A DNA stretch of 53,255 bases. Source: Lachnospiraceae bacterium. GTDB taxonomy: Bacteria > Bacillota > Clostridia > Lachnospirales > Lachnospiraceae. Made by a program: the position numbers and the translations under genes. The DNA lies in NCBI GenBank assembly GCA_017455435.1, contig JAFTAU010000034.1, positions 1 to 53,255 of the forward strand. Reading direction: 5' to 3'. The notes under the pieces are model-generated. The model was not told where the DNA came from. It saw only the letters and a program-made list of their open reading frames with translations, and searched no databases. Positions 23,767-33,142 of this stretch are shown here, piece by piece. Within the stretch, counting starts at the first letter, position 1. Every line of letters starts with the position of its first letter.

Positions 23767-24378
23767 ATGAAGAGCAAGGCATTAAAAGTGTTGTTTGCAG
23801 TTCTGATAGTTCTGCTGCCGGCGCTGGCGTATTACAGATTTGTTTTCGTTCCCTGCGGCAGGGAAAAAGACAGGCTTCTGAACGAGATATCACTTTCCGA
23901 AGAGGAGCTTTCGGAGGAACAAAGCAAAAATGCTTCGCTTGAGGAGCTGCGCTCCCGGGTTGAATCGGGAAAGAAAAAGGGAAGCGTTGTTTATGATTAC
24001 GATAACGCTTTTAATGAACTTAATTTTCTTTCGGAAACTCTTGGCAGCGTGCCGGATTACAACCTGGGCTTCGGTGAACCTTTTACAGAGGATGGCATTT
24101 TTGCCAGGAGGTCGGTGGACGTATCTTTTGTGGCTGAAAACTATGCCCAGGCAAAGGAAATTCTGAAAAGAATGGCAAATTGTCCTTATCGCCTGATTGT
24201 AAAGGATGTAAGTATTGTTCCCGACAGATCAGGAGGAAAGAGCGCTATTACTCTTGAAAATGATTGCAGAGTAAGCGTTTCGACTCAGGTGGTTTTTGTT
24301 GAATTGTGCGAAAACTCTGATAATAAATATGGATTAAAGGATCTGTCGCAGTCCGCGTCAGGCCGGCAAGGAGGATAA
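23767..24378 (+). CDS. PilO-like pilus assembly protein
   Basis: A 203-aa bitopic protein. ATG at 23767, one base after the previous stop, was chosen over an upstream frame start at 23746. A membrane helix at about 9-28 is followed by a coiled coil (LLNEISLSEEELSEEQSKN) and a ferredoxin-like globular part with VSFVAENYAQAKEILKRM, the usual PilO topology. No lipobox. Identification depends on topology and order. Confidence 0.72.
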   Translation: MKSKALKVLFAVLIVLLPALAYYRFVFVPCGREKDRLLNEISLSEEELSEEQSKNASLEELRSRVESGKKKGSVVYDYDNAFNELNFLSETLGSVPDYNLGFGEPFTEDGIFARRSVDVSFVAENYAQAKEILKRMANCPYRLIVKDVSIVPDRSGGKSAITLENDCRVSVSTQVVFVELCENSDNKYGLKDLSQSASGRQGG

Positions 24379-27300
24379 ATGAAAATAAACAAAAAAGGCT
24401 TTGCTCTCGGCGAAATGCTCGTGGTTCTCGGAATAACTGCAATTATATCCTCGATATCGCTCGTTGGTGTGAGTGTTATGAGCACAAATTCTAAAATGAA
24501 GAGAGCGGACTCTGCAGCGAAAGCAGTCTTTACAGCAGCTCAGAGCGTTTTGCTCGAATATACGGATAACGGAAAATGGGAAAAATATCGTGAGGCGGGA
24601 GATTTCCCCGGCAGCAGGATGAAGGAAGAACCTTCCGATTTCGGATACTGGCTGTCTTTTGAAGATGATGAGAGCGTTTCTGAGGATTATGTTTTTTCGG
24701 AAAAAGACGGGAATATGTACGCCTGCAGGGCGGACGAGCTGATTAACCTGCGCGGTGTTCTGGACGATGAATTGATTTCGGGAGCGGGCTGCTTTATTGA
24801 GTACAATGCGCGGGCGGCTGTGGTCTATTCCGTGATATACATATATGAAGAAAAGGAAGTTGAATACGAGGAAATCTTTGCTCTGCTGCAGGAGCGCGGA
24901 AGAATGAGCGAAACTGTCGGCTCCGGAGAGGCGAGAGAATACAGAAAGAATCTTTCTGTAAAGGGCAGAAAGGTCTGCGTCGGTTATTACGGAGGCGGTC
25001 TCGGAAAATGCTTTGACGAGATTAAACTGTTCCCTCCGGCTGTGCGGATAGTTAACGGCGAAAAACTGACAGTATATATAAAAGACGAAAACTCCGCTGC
25101 TCCGGACAGAAGGCTGTATCTGAGAATAGAGGGCAAAAGCAGCGGTGCAGAAACCGGGTTTTATATCGACAAAGAAGAGGGACTTATGATTGGCGACGAA
25201 AAAGTTTTTACTGTTGATTATGATGGATTGACAGGAGAAACAGTCATTGTTCTTGACAGCATAGTGCCGCTTCCTGATTGTGAAAACAGGCATTTTCTGA
25301 ACATCGCTGGAAACGGGTTCTGCCCGGGAGAAGACATTGTCTTGACGGCGTCACTACGAAGCACGGAGTTTGTAACGAGGGACGCCTACGCAAGCGAAGA
25401 AGTCTGCTCGCTGTTTGAGAATAATCAAAACGGCAAAGTGACTATTTCTGCAATCAGACATCTTGAAAACCTGGATTATTGCATAGGGGGATTTAAGGCT
25501 GAGGCGCCTTTTGAGGCTGAATTGACATGCGACCTTGATTTTGCCTCGTCATATCCTCAGGAGCTCATAATCAGCTCCTTCATGGATGAAAACGGGAGCA
25601 GCATCAGAGCGAAGGGCGGCTTTTATCCGGTGTCGAATATATATCTTCGGGCATTTAACGGAAACAATCATGTAATCAGCGATTTTTATATTTTCGGAGA
25701 AGATCTGAGGTACGCGGGGCTTTTTGGAGAGCTGGGGGACTGTGAAATAACCGGACTCGGCCTTGTTTCAAAGAATCACAGTGAAATGCCGTTTATAAAA
25801 ACAGATGAAGACACCGAAAGCGTGGGAGCTTTTGTCGGCACGGCGGAAAACCTGACGATAACAGAATGTTTTTCAGTGATGACTATTGAGTCATGTGCGG
25901 AGAATACAGGCGGTTTTGCAGGGCGGGTAAAACGTGACGCAAAAATCATCTGTTCGTATGGAGGAGGCAGAATAGACGAAGAAAGCCTTTTTTATTCAAA
26001 AGATAAAGCCAATATCTCGGCGACCGCAGGTGGTGACTTGGAAAAATGCTGCGTCGGAGGCTTTGTCGGAAGAACGGGAAGCGGCAGAGAATTGACAATT
26101 GAACGCTCTTTTTCGACGCAGTCAATCGGAGTCATGGTCGATGGTCAGGCGGACGCATGTGAATTGTGTCTCGGAGGGTTTGCCGGAAAGGTTCCGGGAA
26201 TTGCTCTGACCGATGAATACAGTTATTATGCTGCTCCAGTTCTTTGCATGGCCGGAGCGGACATCACGGTAAAAATCGGAGGATTATTCGGAAACGTGCC
26301 GGACATGGCCGGAGAAGCTGCTTCATCATATGTTGAATACTTTGCAGCTTGGAGCGGAAAGAATCCGGAAGAGATGATAAAAGCCGGAATGGCGACAGAT
26401 ATAGAAGGACTCAAAAATGCCGCCAGAGAAAACATAGCCGGCGCTACGCTGCCATTTTGCCCTCTGCTTGATGATACGGATTATCCTTTTCCAGAGATTA
26501 CCGGCATCGGAACATACTACGGGGACTGGCAGGATACCTATGAAAAAGTTGTTATAACGGTCAAAAACGGCATAGGAATAAAAACTGCTCACTGCAGCTT
26601 TGAAAGCCGCTACGGCGAGACAATTGATCTTAACGGCTGCGGTTTTGAACCGGCGGAAGGATATGAGAATACCGGATTTTTCATCCTGAACGGCGGAGGA
26701 ACTCTTTATGAAGGCGGTATATATAAAACGGGAACTGCCGATGCTTTAATTGAGTGCCGTGCTGGTGGGCTCCTTCCTCCCATAATCAATACTGCCGGAG
26801 GAGGTAATTACGTCAGCGGCTACAAGGATGCGGTCATAAGTGTGTGTAACCTCAGAAAATATGAGCCGGGCCTTGGTATACGTATAGTCTACAGGTTTTA
26901 CAGGACCTGCGGTGACGAATCGGAAAAGGAGTTTCTGAGAGAGGTGGCAGTGTCTGTAAACGATGCTTCAGATGCGGCCTGCACCTGTTCCGTAGACAAA
27001 AACGCTTTTTTAGGAACAAAAGAATACTGCGTCATGGCCTGCGCCTATGATGGCTGCTTTTACTCGGATGAGATTTCTTCAGAGTCTATAGAAATAACTA
27101 TAAGCCGCGTCAGAGTTGTTTTTGACGCCGGAGCTGTCGGCAGAGCACCCCTGGACGCGAGGCTTACGGGAGCGGCATACGCCTTTGTGGCTTATGGTGA
27201 CTCAAAATTATATGCCGCGGAAACCGGTGAGGAAGAGGCTGTTTTTGGTGCTGAAAGGAGCAATCACCTTTTTACGGGATGGCTTGATGAAAACGGAAAC

Positions 27301-27465
27301 AAACTGACAGATGCGTCGGGCGTTTTCGATAAATCTATGAAAACAGCATATTATGAAAAAGGAGTCTTTAAGCCGGTTACAGCAGAGGATATCAGACTGG
27401 TAGCAGGATGGAGATTTTTAAGGCAGATGATAACTCTTGACGCCGGTTTCGGAGGCTTTTATTAA
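24379..27465 (+). CDS. Giant prepilin with GLUG-like and InlB-like adhesin head
   Basis: A 1028-aa protein that starts as a pilin: KKG|FALGEMLVVLGITAIISSIS, with mature Phe1 and Glu5. A pilin-like domain with alpha1 continuing through SAAKAVFTAAQSVLLEY runs to about 170. Then a beta-rich region of about 250 residues leads to GLUG-type repeats at about 440-660 (GLFGELGDCEITGLGLV, GAFVGTAENLTITECF, GGFAGRVKRDAKI, GGFVGRTGSGRELTIERSF, GGFAGKVPGIALTDEYSY). The last 120 residues hold an InlB-type repeat (VVFDAGA to HLFTGWLDENGNKLT to RLVAGWRF). The chain stops a few residues into what looks like another repeat (ITLDAGFGGFY). The gene abuts the PilO-like stop directly. Most likely a tip adhesin carried by the pilus; ligand unknown. 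Confidence 0.82.
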   Translation: MKINKKGFALGEMLVVLGITAIISSISLVGVSVMSTNSKMKRADSAAKAVFTAAQSVLLEYTDNGKWEKYREAGDFPGSRMKEEPSDFGYWLSFEDDESVSEDYVFSEKDGNMYACRADELINLRGVLDDELISGAGCFIEYNARAAVVYSVIYIYEEKEVEYEEIFALLQERGRMSETVGSGEAREYRKNLSVKGRKVCVGYYGGGLGKCFDEIKLFPPAVRIVNGEKLTVYIKDENSAAPDRRLYLRIEGKSSGAETGFYIDKEEGLMIGDEKVFTVDYDGLTGETVIVLDSIVPLPDCENRHFLNIAGNGFCPGEDIVLTASLRSTEFVTRDAYASEEVCSLFENNQNGKVTISAIRHLENLDYCIGGFKAEAPFEAELTCDLDFASSYPQELIISSFMDENGSSIRAKGGFYPVSNIYLRAFNGNNHVISDFYIFGEDLRYAGLFGELGDCEITGLGLVSKNHSEMPFIKTDEDTESVGAFVGTAENLTITECFSVMTIESCAENTGGFAGRVKRDAKIICSYGGGRIDEESLFYSKDKANISATAGGDLEKCCVGGFVGRTGSGRELTIERSFSTQSIGVMVDGQADACELCLGGFAGKVPGIALTDEYSYYAAPVLCMAGADITVKIGGLFGNVPDMAGEAASSYVEYFAAWSGKNPEEMIKAGMATDIEGLKNAARENIAGATLPFCPLLDDTDYPFPEITGIGTYYGDWQDTYEKVVITVKNGIGIKTAHCSFESRYGETIDLNGCGFEPAEGYENTGFFILNGGGTLYEGGIYKTGTADALIECRAGGLLPPIINTAGGGNYVSGYKDAVISVCNLRKYEPGLGIRIVYRFYRTCGDESEKEFLREVAVSVNDASDAACTCSVDKNAFLGTKEYCVMACAYDGCFYSDEISSESIEITISRVRVVFDAGAVGRAPLDARLTGAAYAFVAYGDSKLYAAETGEEEAVFGAERSNHLFTGWLDENGNKLTDASGVFDKSMKTAYYEKGVFKPVTAEDIRLVAGWRFLRQMITLDAGFGGFY

Positions 27466-27476
27466 GAGGTGGAATT

Positions 27477-29738
27477 ATGACAAAAAGACTGAAAATCAGA
27501 ATGATTTTATTCTTTATACTCGCGCTGACAGTTGCCGTTTTTTTTGTCACTGACGAAGGAACACGGGCGCTTGATTCGCCGGAGATACAAAGCTTTATAC
27601 TGGAAAATCTGGACGAAACGCTGATAAAAAAAGAAACCGGGCTTCCGCTGTCAGAGGTCGCTTATCTCACGTCGAAAAGCACGTATGTAAGAGAAGAGCT
27701 TTTGGACGAATCGGAAAAGAAGCTCGACACTTATTTTGAAAAGGTCAGAAATGAGGGACTGTCTGATGAATACGTCCTGACTTCAGCGACGTCTCTGCCG
27801 CTTTTTGATATTGATGAAAGCTCGGAATATGTTGTCGGCTGTTTGTGCGGTCCGGACGGGATTCTTGACGTGGCTTTTGCTGAAAACAATGATGAAGGCG
27901 TGGTTCTTGACGAAGAAATCTATGATGAAAGTACGGGACTGGTTTATATCAGGAAAAGCGATCTCTGGAGATTTATGGACGGTGAGATACTGACGGACTA
28001 TGTCCAGATTCAGACGCTCAGGAAATACCGCGACGGAGAGGAGGATTCTTTTACCGTCAGACAAAACAGCGAAGGAAATGAAACGCGCAGAGTCGTAGTG
28101 ACAGGAGAGCTGACAGCACCGGATACAGAAATTCTTCTGGATATTCCAAAGGAGAGAATTATTTCGGAAGAAGACATAAGCGTTCGCATAAACGGTGCTC
28201 AGGTGCCGGTTGATGAGTCTTTTTATGAAATAAGCGATGACAGGCTTTCGCTAGATATCTCGCCGGCCAACATCAGCGAGATATCGGTCGAAATTGCTGA
28301 TGAAAAGGGGCTTTTCTCGCCGCAGACCGTTTTAGCGTATTCCACCGGCACATCGGACTCCTCAGCGTTTCCAACCTGGAAAAGACATGCGAACGTGGGG
28401 GATTATTGCGAGTTTACCGCGAAATGGGCCAACGGCAGCGGGAAAAACGACAACCCCGGGACGTATAATGCGGTGCAGGTTATCAGCGGAAATGCGACCG
28501 GAGTGCAGACAGAGTTTTACAACAAGATAATATCAGGCGATCCGACAGTTGCCGGGTGGATTACGGGAGAGTACAGCAGTGGAAAAACCAACATATATAA
28601 ACCCTCGTCCGGCTCCTCAAACACCTTCAGGGATTATAAAATAAAAGCCGGTACGATATCCGCTGACGCTTCGTCGGCTTCTAATCCCTATTTTGCACAA
28701 TGGCTTGGCAGTATAAACTGCACCGTCTCAATGTCCTGCGCGGAGGTAAAAACCGCGGCATCGGTGGGAGAAGGCACTATAAATCTGTCTGCTATTGTCT
28801 CCGAGGTGGGGAGCGATTATGTACTTGTGACGTTCTGTTCATGCCAGAGGACTGAGGGAAACAGCTCAAAACCGGGAACTGGACAGGTTCTTTGCGGTAC
28901 TTTTGCCATCAGCTATGCTCCGGAATATGCAATTATCCGTTACAATGCAAACGGAGGAACGGTTAACCTGCCGTATTCCCTTTCAACAGCCGGTTTTATA
29001 AACAGAAACGGCGCTTTGTTTGAAGACAGGTGGGAGCTTGATCTTACAAAAACCAATGGACTTGTGAACGCGTCGAGCTTTAAGCTGACGAGACCGGGCT
29101 TTGGATTTTCGGGTTACTGGAACACAAAACCCGATGGGAGCGGGACGAGCTATGAACAGGATGACCGTAAAGTAGTGTTTCCCTCGCCGGGCATTCTGAA
29201 CCTTTATGCGATATGGACCAGGAATAAAGGAACAGTCACCTTTGATTTAAACGGAGGCGAATGGGGAGGAGAGGTAATGGCCGAAACTTACGAAATGTAT
29301 TATGACAGCATTTTTGCAGTTCCGGTTCTATCCATCAAGGACGAACCAAAAAAGGAAGGATTTGCTTTCGTGGGGTGGTCGGATTCTCCGGACGGAACTG
29401 TGAAATTTGATTTCGGCGATGAAATAAAGCGAAAGGACACCGAGCCCTTTGATTTGAGACTTTACGCGGTATGGGAGGAAGCCGCGGCAACGGACGCCGT
29501 ATGGAGCGAATACCTGAGCCCTGTCACCTATGAAAATGCCGATACCGGGGATATGACAGTCAAGCGAATTACGCCTCCAAAGCATCATTATTATCGGTTT
29601 GTCGGATACTATACGGAAAACGGTGAGCAGGTTATCGACAGCGAAGGCAACATTATTGAAAACGATATAGACGGATATGCTCTCGGTGGAACGTTTGTCA
29701 ACAAAAACCCTATTGTGCTTTATGCGAAATTTGAGTGA
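27477..29738 (+). CDS. Secreted InlB-repeat adhesin-like protein
   Basis: A 753-aa protein with an N-terminal signal or anchor helix (about 8-26, ends before ALDSPE). Residues 30-330 are unrecognised and acidic; 330-490 is Gly/Ser/Thr-rich with several Cys; the last 260 residues contain three InlB/Listeria-Bacteroides-type repeats, each of the form F-D/N-x-N-G-G ... GF-x-GW/Y ... LYAxW (YNANGGTV, TFDLNGGEW, and a divergent last copy ending LYAKFE). No LPXTG signal, lipobox or prepilin signal. It is 11 nt after the giant pilin and probably acts outside the cell with the pilus; this link is by position and shared repeat type. Confidence 0.75.
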   Translation: MTKRLKIRMILFFILALTVAVFFVTDEGTRALDSPEIQSFILENLDETLIKKETGLPLSEVAYLTSKSTYVREELLDESEKKLDTYFEKVRNEGLSDEYVLTSATSLPLFDIDESSEYVVGCLCGPDGILDVAFAENNDEGVVLDEEIYDESTGLVYIRKSDLWRFMDGEILTDYVQIQTLRKYRDGEEDSFTVRQNSEGNETRRVVVTGELTAPDTEILLDIPKERIISEEDISVRINGAQVPVDESFYEISDDRLSLDISPANISEISVEIADEKGLFSPQTVLAYSTGTSDSSAFPTWKRHANVGDYCEFTAKWANGSGKNDNPGTYNAVQVISGNATGVQTEFYNKIISGDPTVAGWITGEYSSGKTNIYKPSSGSSNTFRDYKIKAGTISADASSASNPYFAQWLGSINCTVSMSCAEVKTAASVGEGTINLSAIVSEVGSDYVLVTFCSCQRTEGNSSKPGTGQVLCGTFAISYAPEYAIIRYNANGGTVNLPYSLSTAGFINRNGALFEDRWELDLTKTNGLVNASSFKLTRPGFGFSGYWNTKPDGSGTSYEQDDRKVVFPSPGILNLYAIWTRNKGTVTFDLNGGEWGGEVMAETYEMYYDSIFAVPVLSIKDEPKKEGFAFVGWSDSPDGTVKFDFGDEIKRKDTEPFDLRLYAVWEEAAATDAVWSEYLSPVTYENADTGDMTVKRITPPKHHYYRFVGYYTENGEQVIDSEGNIIENDIDGYALGGTFVNKNPIVLYAKFE

Positions 29739-29831
29739 CTGAAAAGTGAATGTTTTGTGAAAACAGTGGCGGTTTTTCTGTTTATCTGATAGAGTATCCC
29801 CGAAAGAATACTTCCGGAAAGGAGAAACGCC

Positions 29832-30503
29832 ATGGACGGATACAAGATACTTGTCGTAGATGACGAAGAGCGTATTCGCAGACTTGTAAGAGATTTCCTC
29901 GTGAGAGCCGGACATATTGTAAAGGAAGCTCCTGATGGAGAAAAGGCTCTCGAAATCTTTTATGAAGACAAGGGCATTGACCTTATAATACTTGACGTTA
30001 TGATGCCCAATCTGGACGGCTGGGAGACGCTGGAGATAATTCGTGAAAGTTCACAGATTCCAGTGATTATGCTGACAGCCAGATCCGAAGAGATGGACGA
30101 ATTAAAAGGCTTCAAACTCGGTGTGGACGAGTATATCACAAAGCCCTTCAGCCCAAAGATTCTGGTTGCGAGAGTAGAGGCGGTTCTCAGACGAGCGAAT
30201 GCGAATTCTCAGGATGTGACTGAAATAGGCGGTATAACGCTTGACAAAGTGGCGCGAAGGGTTCTTATTGACGGCGAAGAAATCGAGCTCAGCTTTAAGG
30301 AGTTCGAACTTCTGGCTTATTTTGTCGATAATAAGGGAATTGCCCTGTCCAGAGAAAAAATCCTGAACAACGTATGGAATTATAATTATTTCGGCGATTC
30401 CAGAACGATTGACACACATGTAAAAAAATTACGCAGCAAAATGGGAGAGAAAGGTGACCTTATAAAAACCGTATGGGGAATGGGGTATAAGTTCGAGGCA
30501 TAG
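29832..30503 (+). CDS. OmpR-family response regulator
   Basis: A 223-aa regulator. Receiver domain 1-115 with acidic pair Asp10/Asp11, phospho-acceptor Asp55 in LIILDVMMP, Thr of MLTARS and Lys of YITKPFSP. Winged-helix DNA-binding domain from about 128 to the end (LSFKEFELLAYFVDNKG, SRTIDTHVKKLRSKMG). GAAAGGAG ribosome site. Located 93 nt after the InlB-repeat gene, and 2 nt before its kinase. No direct evidence that it controls the pilus genes. Confidence 0.95.
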   Translation: MDGYKILVVDDEERIRRLVRDFLVRAGHIVKEAPDGEKALEIFYEDKGIDLIILDVMMPNLDGWETLEIIRESSQIPVIMLTARSEEMDELKGFKLGVDEYITKPFSPKILVARVEAVLRRANANSQDVTEIGGITLDKVARRVLIDGEEIELSFKEFELLAYFVDNKGIALSREKILNNVWNYNYFGDSRTIDTHVKKLRSKMGEKGDLIKTVWGMGYKFEA

Positions 30504-30505
30504 CT

Positions 30506-31966
30506 ATGAAACGGTCTATCAGAGCCAGATATACGCTGATAATAGTAGGTGTTCTGGTCGCGGTTCTTGCCGCGGTTTTTCTGTTCGTAAATTTCGGATT
30601 GGAATCTTTTATTGCAAACAGCAAAGTGCGGAGAATTGAAAGCACTATAGATGTCATAGAAAACGCGGTCGAGGACGGTTTTTCCGAGACCACGTCTTTT
30701 GGCCTCATGAAAATCGCTTCGCAGAACAATTTCGGAATCAGTATTTATCACAAAAACGAAGGGTTTTACACAAAGGCTTTTTCGACGAATTTTAATCCCG
30801 AAACTATAGAAAAACGCTTTGTTTCATTTATCAGCAGCGAGGGATTTGAGGTTGAAGAAATCTTTGAACAGGAAGACGAGTATGTCATATACAGGATATT
30901 TGACAACCGTATGAACGGTCAGCAGATAGAATGCATGGGCAGTGACGGAGATTACTATTATGTAATTACGACTTCTATGGCCGGCATTACAGACAGCGTT
31001 CAAACGGTCAGCCTGTTCCTGCTTTTTGCGATAGTAATCGGAGCAGTGGTGGCGGCAGTCATCGTCTATGTGGTCTGCAGAAAGATTACAAAGCCGGTGG
31101 TGGCTCTCGCGGTTCAGTCCGAGAAAATTTCAAACCTTGATTTTTCCGGCAGATACGCAGGCAAATCCTTTGACGAGATAGGAATCCTCGGAACAAATAT
31201 CAATAAGATGTCGGATCATCTCAAACAGACAATTGATGAGCTGAAGGAGGCCAATACAAAACTTGAGGCTGACATCGCAGAAAAGGAAACAATCAACAGG
31301 GCGCAGAGGGAGTTCCTTGGAAACGTATCGCACGAGCTTAAGACTCCTATTGCCCTTATTCAGGGATATGCCGAGGGGCTCAGGGACGGCATCGCCGATG
31401 ACCCCGAAAATGCCAGATTTTACACGGACGTTATCGTGGACGAGGCAAACCGCATGAACACCATAGTTAAAAGACTTCTGAACCTCGACGAAATCGAATC
31501 CGGTAGAATTGAGCCGGTTTTGGAAGATTTCGACCTGGTGGCGGTTATCAAGGGGGTTGTTTCTTCCTCACAGGGACTTTCAAAGGACAAGAAAACAAAA
31601 ATTAAATTAATAGTTCCCGAAAAGCTGATAGTAAAAGCCGATGGATTTATGATAGAACAGGCGCTGATAAACTACTTTAATAATGCCTGCAATCACGTGT
31701 CGGACGATGGGACAATTGTTGTGACGGCAAAGGAAAACGGCGAAAATGGAGCATATGTGTCGGTTTTTAATACCGGAAAACAGATTCCGCAGGAAGATAT
31801 GGACAGGTTGTGGGAGAAATTCTACAAGGTTGACAAGGCACATACCAGAAGCTACGGAGGCAGCGGAATAGGGCTGTCAGTGGTGAAAACAATAATTGAC
31901 GCCCATCACGGAAGAGTGGGCGTCGAAAACGCAGAAGATGGCGTGGTTTTCAGCTTTACGATTTAG
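30506..31966 (+). CDS. Sensor histidine kinase
   Basis: A 486-aa membrane kinase. Membrane helices at about 10-31 and 167-190 flank an extracellular sensor domain of 135 residues (PAS/CACHE-like by size; not recognised). HAMP at 192-245, coiled coil, phospho-acceptor His276 in NVSHELKTP, and an HATPase with an N box (NYFNNACNH), GKQIPQEDMDRLWEKFYK and a GGSGIGLSVVK G2 box. Cognate partner of the regulator just upstream. Its last four codons overlap the end of convergent queH. Confidence 0.95.
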   Translation: MKRSIRARYTLIIVGVLVAVLAAVFLFVNFGLESFIANSKVRRIESTIDVIENAVEDGFSETTSFGLMKIASQNNFGISIYHKNEGFYTKAFSTNFNPETIEKRFVSFISSEGFEVEEIFEQEDEYVIYRIFDNRMNGQQIECMGSDGDYYYVITTSMAGITDSVQTVSLFLLFAIVIGAVVAAVIVYVVCRKITKPVVALAVQSEKISNLDFSGRYAGKSFDEIGILGTNINKMSDHLKQTIDELKEANTKLEADIAEKETINRAQREFLGNVSHELKTPIALIQGYAEGLRDGIADDPENARFYTDVIVDEANRMNTIVKRLLNLDEIESGRIEPVLEDFDLVAVIKGVVSSSQGLSKDKKTKIKLIVPEKLIVKADGFMIEQALINYFNNACNHVSDDGTIVVTAKENGENGAYVSVFNTGKQIPQEDMDRLWEKFYKVDKAHTRSYGGSGIGLSVVKTIIDAHHGRVGVENAEDGVVFSFTI

Positions 31967-32522
31967 AGTCGCGACTTAGCAGAGAGTATTTGCATCCGCA
32001 GTAGTCCTGCCGGTAGAGGCCGTATTCTTTTGAAAGCTGAATGGATCTGAGGTATCCGTCCTTCTTCTTAAAATCAGAAAAAACCCATGGAATATCATAA
32101 CGTGCAGAAAGCCTTTCTCCTATGTCGTTTAGGAGAGAGGCGTTTTTGTGCGGGCTGACTGACAGCGTGGTGGTGAAGCAGTCAAAGCCGTTTTTTGCGG
32201 CATACTTCGCTGCTCCGGAAAGTCTCATTTCAAAGCATAAACGGCATCTGTCACCGCCCTCTGGGCATTCCTCGTAGCCTGCGGCAAGGGCGTCGAACAT
32301 ATCGGGATTATATTCGCCCTCGACAAGCGCTATTTCAGCTCCGAACGGGAGAGAATCTATTATCTGTTTCTGCGTCTGAAACCTATGGGTATATTCCTCG
32401 GCCGGATAGATGTTGGGATTGTAATAGTAGACCGTAATGTCATAATCCTCATACAGTCTTTCAAGTACCGCGCTCGAGCACGGTCCGCAGCAGCTGTGAA
32501 GCAAGAGTCTTTTCTTTGGCAT
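31956..32522 (-). CDS. queH: Epoxyqueuosine reductase
   Basis: Last step of queuosine synthesis in tRNA: reduces epoxyqueuosine. The 188-aa protein has the QueH (former DUF208) marks: LLHSCCGPCSS with vicinal Cys11-Cys12 and Cys15, YYYNPNIYP, GDRCRLCFEMRL with a C-x2-C, SVSPHKN, and YRQDYCGCKYS with C-x-C near the end. These bind a 4Fe-4S cluster and a second metal. Monocistronic and convergent with the kinase gene; the stop codons overlap by 11 bp. Ribosome site TAAGGA is weak. Confidence 0.95.
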   Translation of the reverse strand: MPKKRLLLHSCCGPCSSAVLERLYEDYDITVYYYNPNIYPAEEYTHRFQTQKQIIDSLPFGAEIALVEGEYNPDMFDALAAGYEECPEGGDRCRLCFEMRLSGAAKYAAKNGFDCFTTTLSVSPHKNASLLNDIGERLSARYDIPWVFSDFKKKDGYLRSIQLSKEYGLYRQDYCGCKYSLLSRDSKS

Positions 32523-32555
32523 AAGCTTTTAAAAATCCTTAAATCTCATTATGGT

Positions 32556-32584
32556 TTGACAAAAGCTATAAGTAATGCTATTAT
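32556..32584 (+). promoter_or_regulatory. Consensus promoter for a short transcript
   Basis: Perfect TTGACA (32556-32561), 17-bp spacer, TATTAT (32579-32584), among the strongest promoters in the window. It has no ORF within 240 nt; transcription would begin near 32591. Confidence 0.8.
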
Positions 32585-32590
32585 ATCAAT

Positions 32591-32679
32591 CGAAAGCGGT
32601 ACTACCGATAGACGGTTTGCCCGTTTTTGTTTAACAGAAAAGACCGTCAAACTTGTTGGGTGTGAGCGGTCTTTTCATT
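32591..32679 (+). ncRNA. Candidate small RNA or leader upstream of zapA
   Basis: About 90 nt from the predicted start to the end of a Rho-independent terminator: AAAAGACCG (32638-32646) pairs with CGGTCTTTT (32667-32675), loop of 20 nt, U-rich tail. The 5' part contains a short hairpin (CGGT-ACT-ACCG, 32596-32606) and a GACGGTTTG/CCGTCAAAC pair of near-repeats. No ribosome site or reading frame longer than a few codons. I do not recognise the family. It could be an sRNA, or an attenuated leader of the zapA operon. Confidence 0.55.
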
Positions 32680-32778
32680 TTATCCAACAAACATTCAAAA
32701 ATCAACTGCTGAATCATTTTAAGGCAAAGCATTTCCCCTCCCCGGCTCCAAATTTATATAGCGTTTTTTAGCATGTTG

Positions 32779-32787
32779 TGCTACAAT
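32779..32787 (+). promoter_or_regulatory. Extended -10 promoter of the zapA operon
   Basis: TGCTACAAT (-10 box 32782-32787) 44 nt before the zapA ATG; -35 match is poor. Same TTGTGCTA context as the promoter at 16861-16872. Confidence 0.45.
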
Positions 32788-32830
32788 ATCTTGTAGTTTG
32801 ACAGGCTTTTTGCATACAAAGGAAGACGTT

Positions 32831-33142
32831 ATGAACAAAGCATACAGTGAAGTTATTATAGGCGGAAAAACATACACTATAGCAGGTTATGAAAACGAGG
32901 AATACCTCCAGAGCATAGCCACATACATAAATGCAAAGCTCAGCGAGCTTAAAAAAACAGAAGGCTACAATCGTCAGAATGCAGATTATCGGAATATGCT
33001 GCTGCTGATTAATCTTGCGGACGACTCATTCAGAGAAAGAAAACGCGCATCGGCGCTCCAGACACAGAATGAGCTCCTCGAAAAAGAAATTTACAATCTA
33101 AAACACGAACTTATAGCCGGTAGAATGCACAAAAATGACTAA
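32831..33142 (+). CDS. zapA: Cell division protein ZapA
   Basis: A 103-aa Z-ring-associated protein that bundles FtsZ. N-terminal ZapA fold (VIIGGKTYTIAGYENEEYLQSIATYINAKLSEL) and C-terminal coiled coil (about 65-98) match the family. ATG at 32831 follows AAAGGAAG; an in-frame TTG at 32798 was rejected. It starts an operon with U32, ftsW/rodA and PBP genes, and overlaps the next by 8 nt. Confidence 0.9.
   Translation: MNKAYSEVIIGGKTYTIAGYENEEYLQSIATYINAKLSELKKTEGYNRQNADYRNMLLLINLADDSFRERKRASALQTQNELLEKEIYNLKHELIAGRMHKND

Noticed and set aside
24358..25293. 311-codon minus-strand ORF
   Set aside because: Antisense of the giant pilin's N-terminal part; the plus-strand prepilin signal and operon spacing are decisive.
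27477..29738. LPXTG-anchored internalin
   Set aside because: InlB-type repeats are present, but there is no leucine-rich repeat domain, sorting motif or C-terminal membrane helix.
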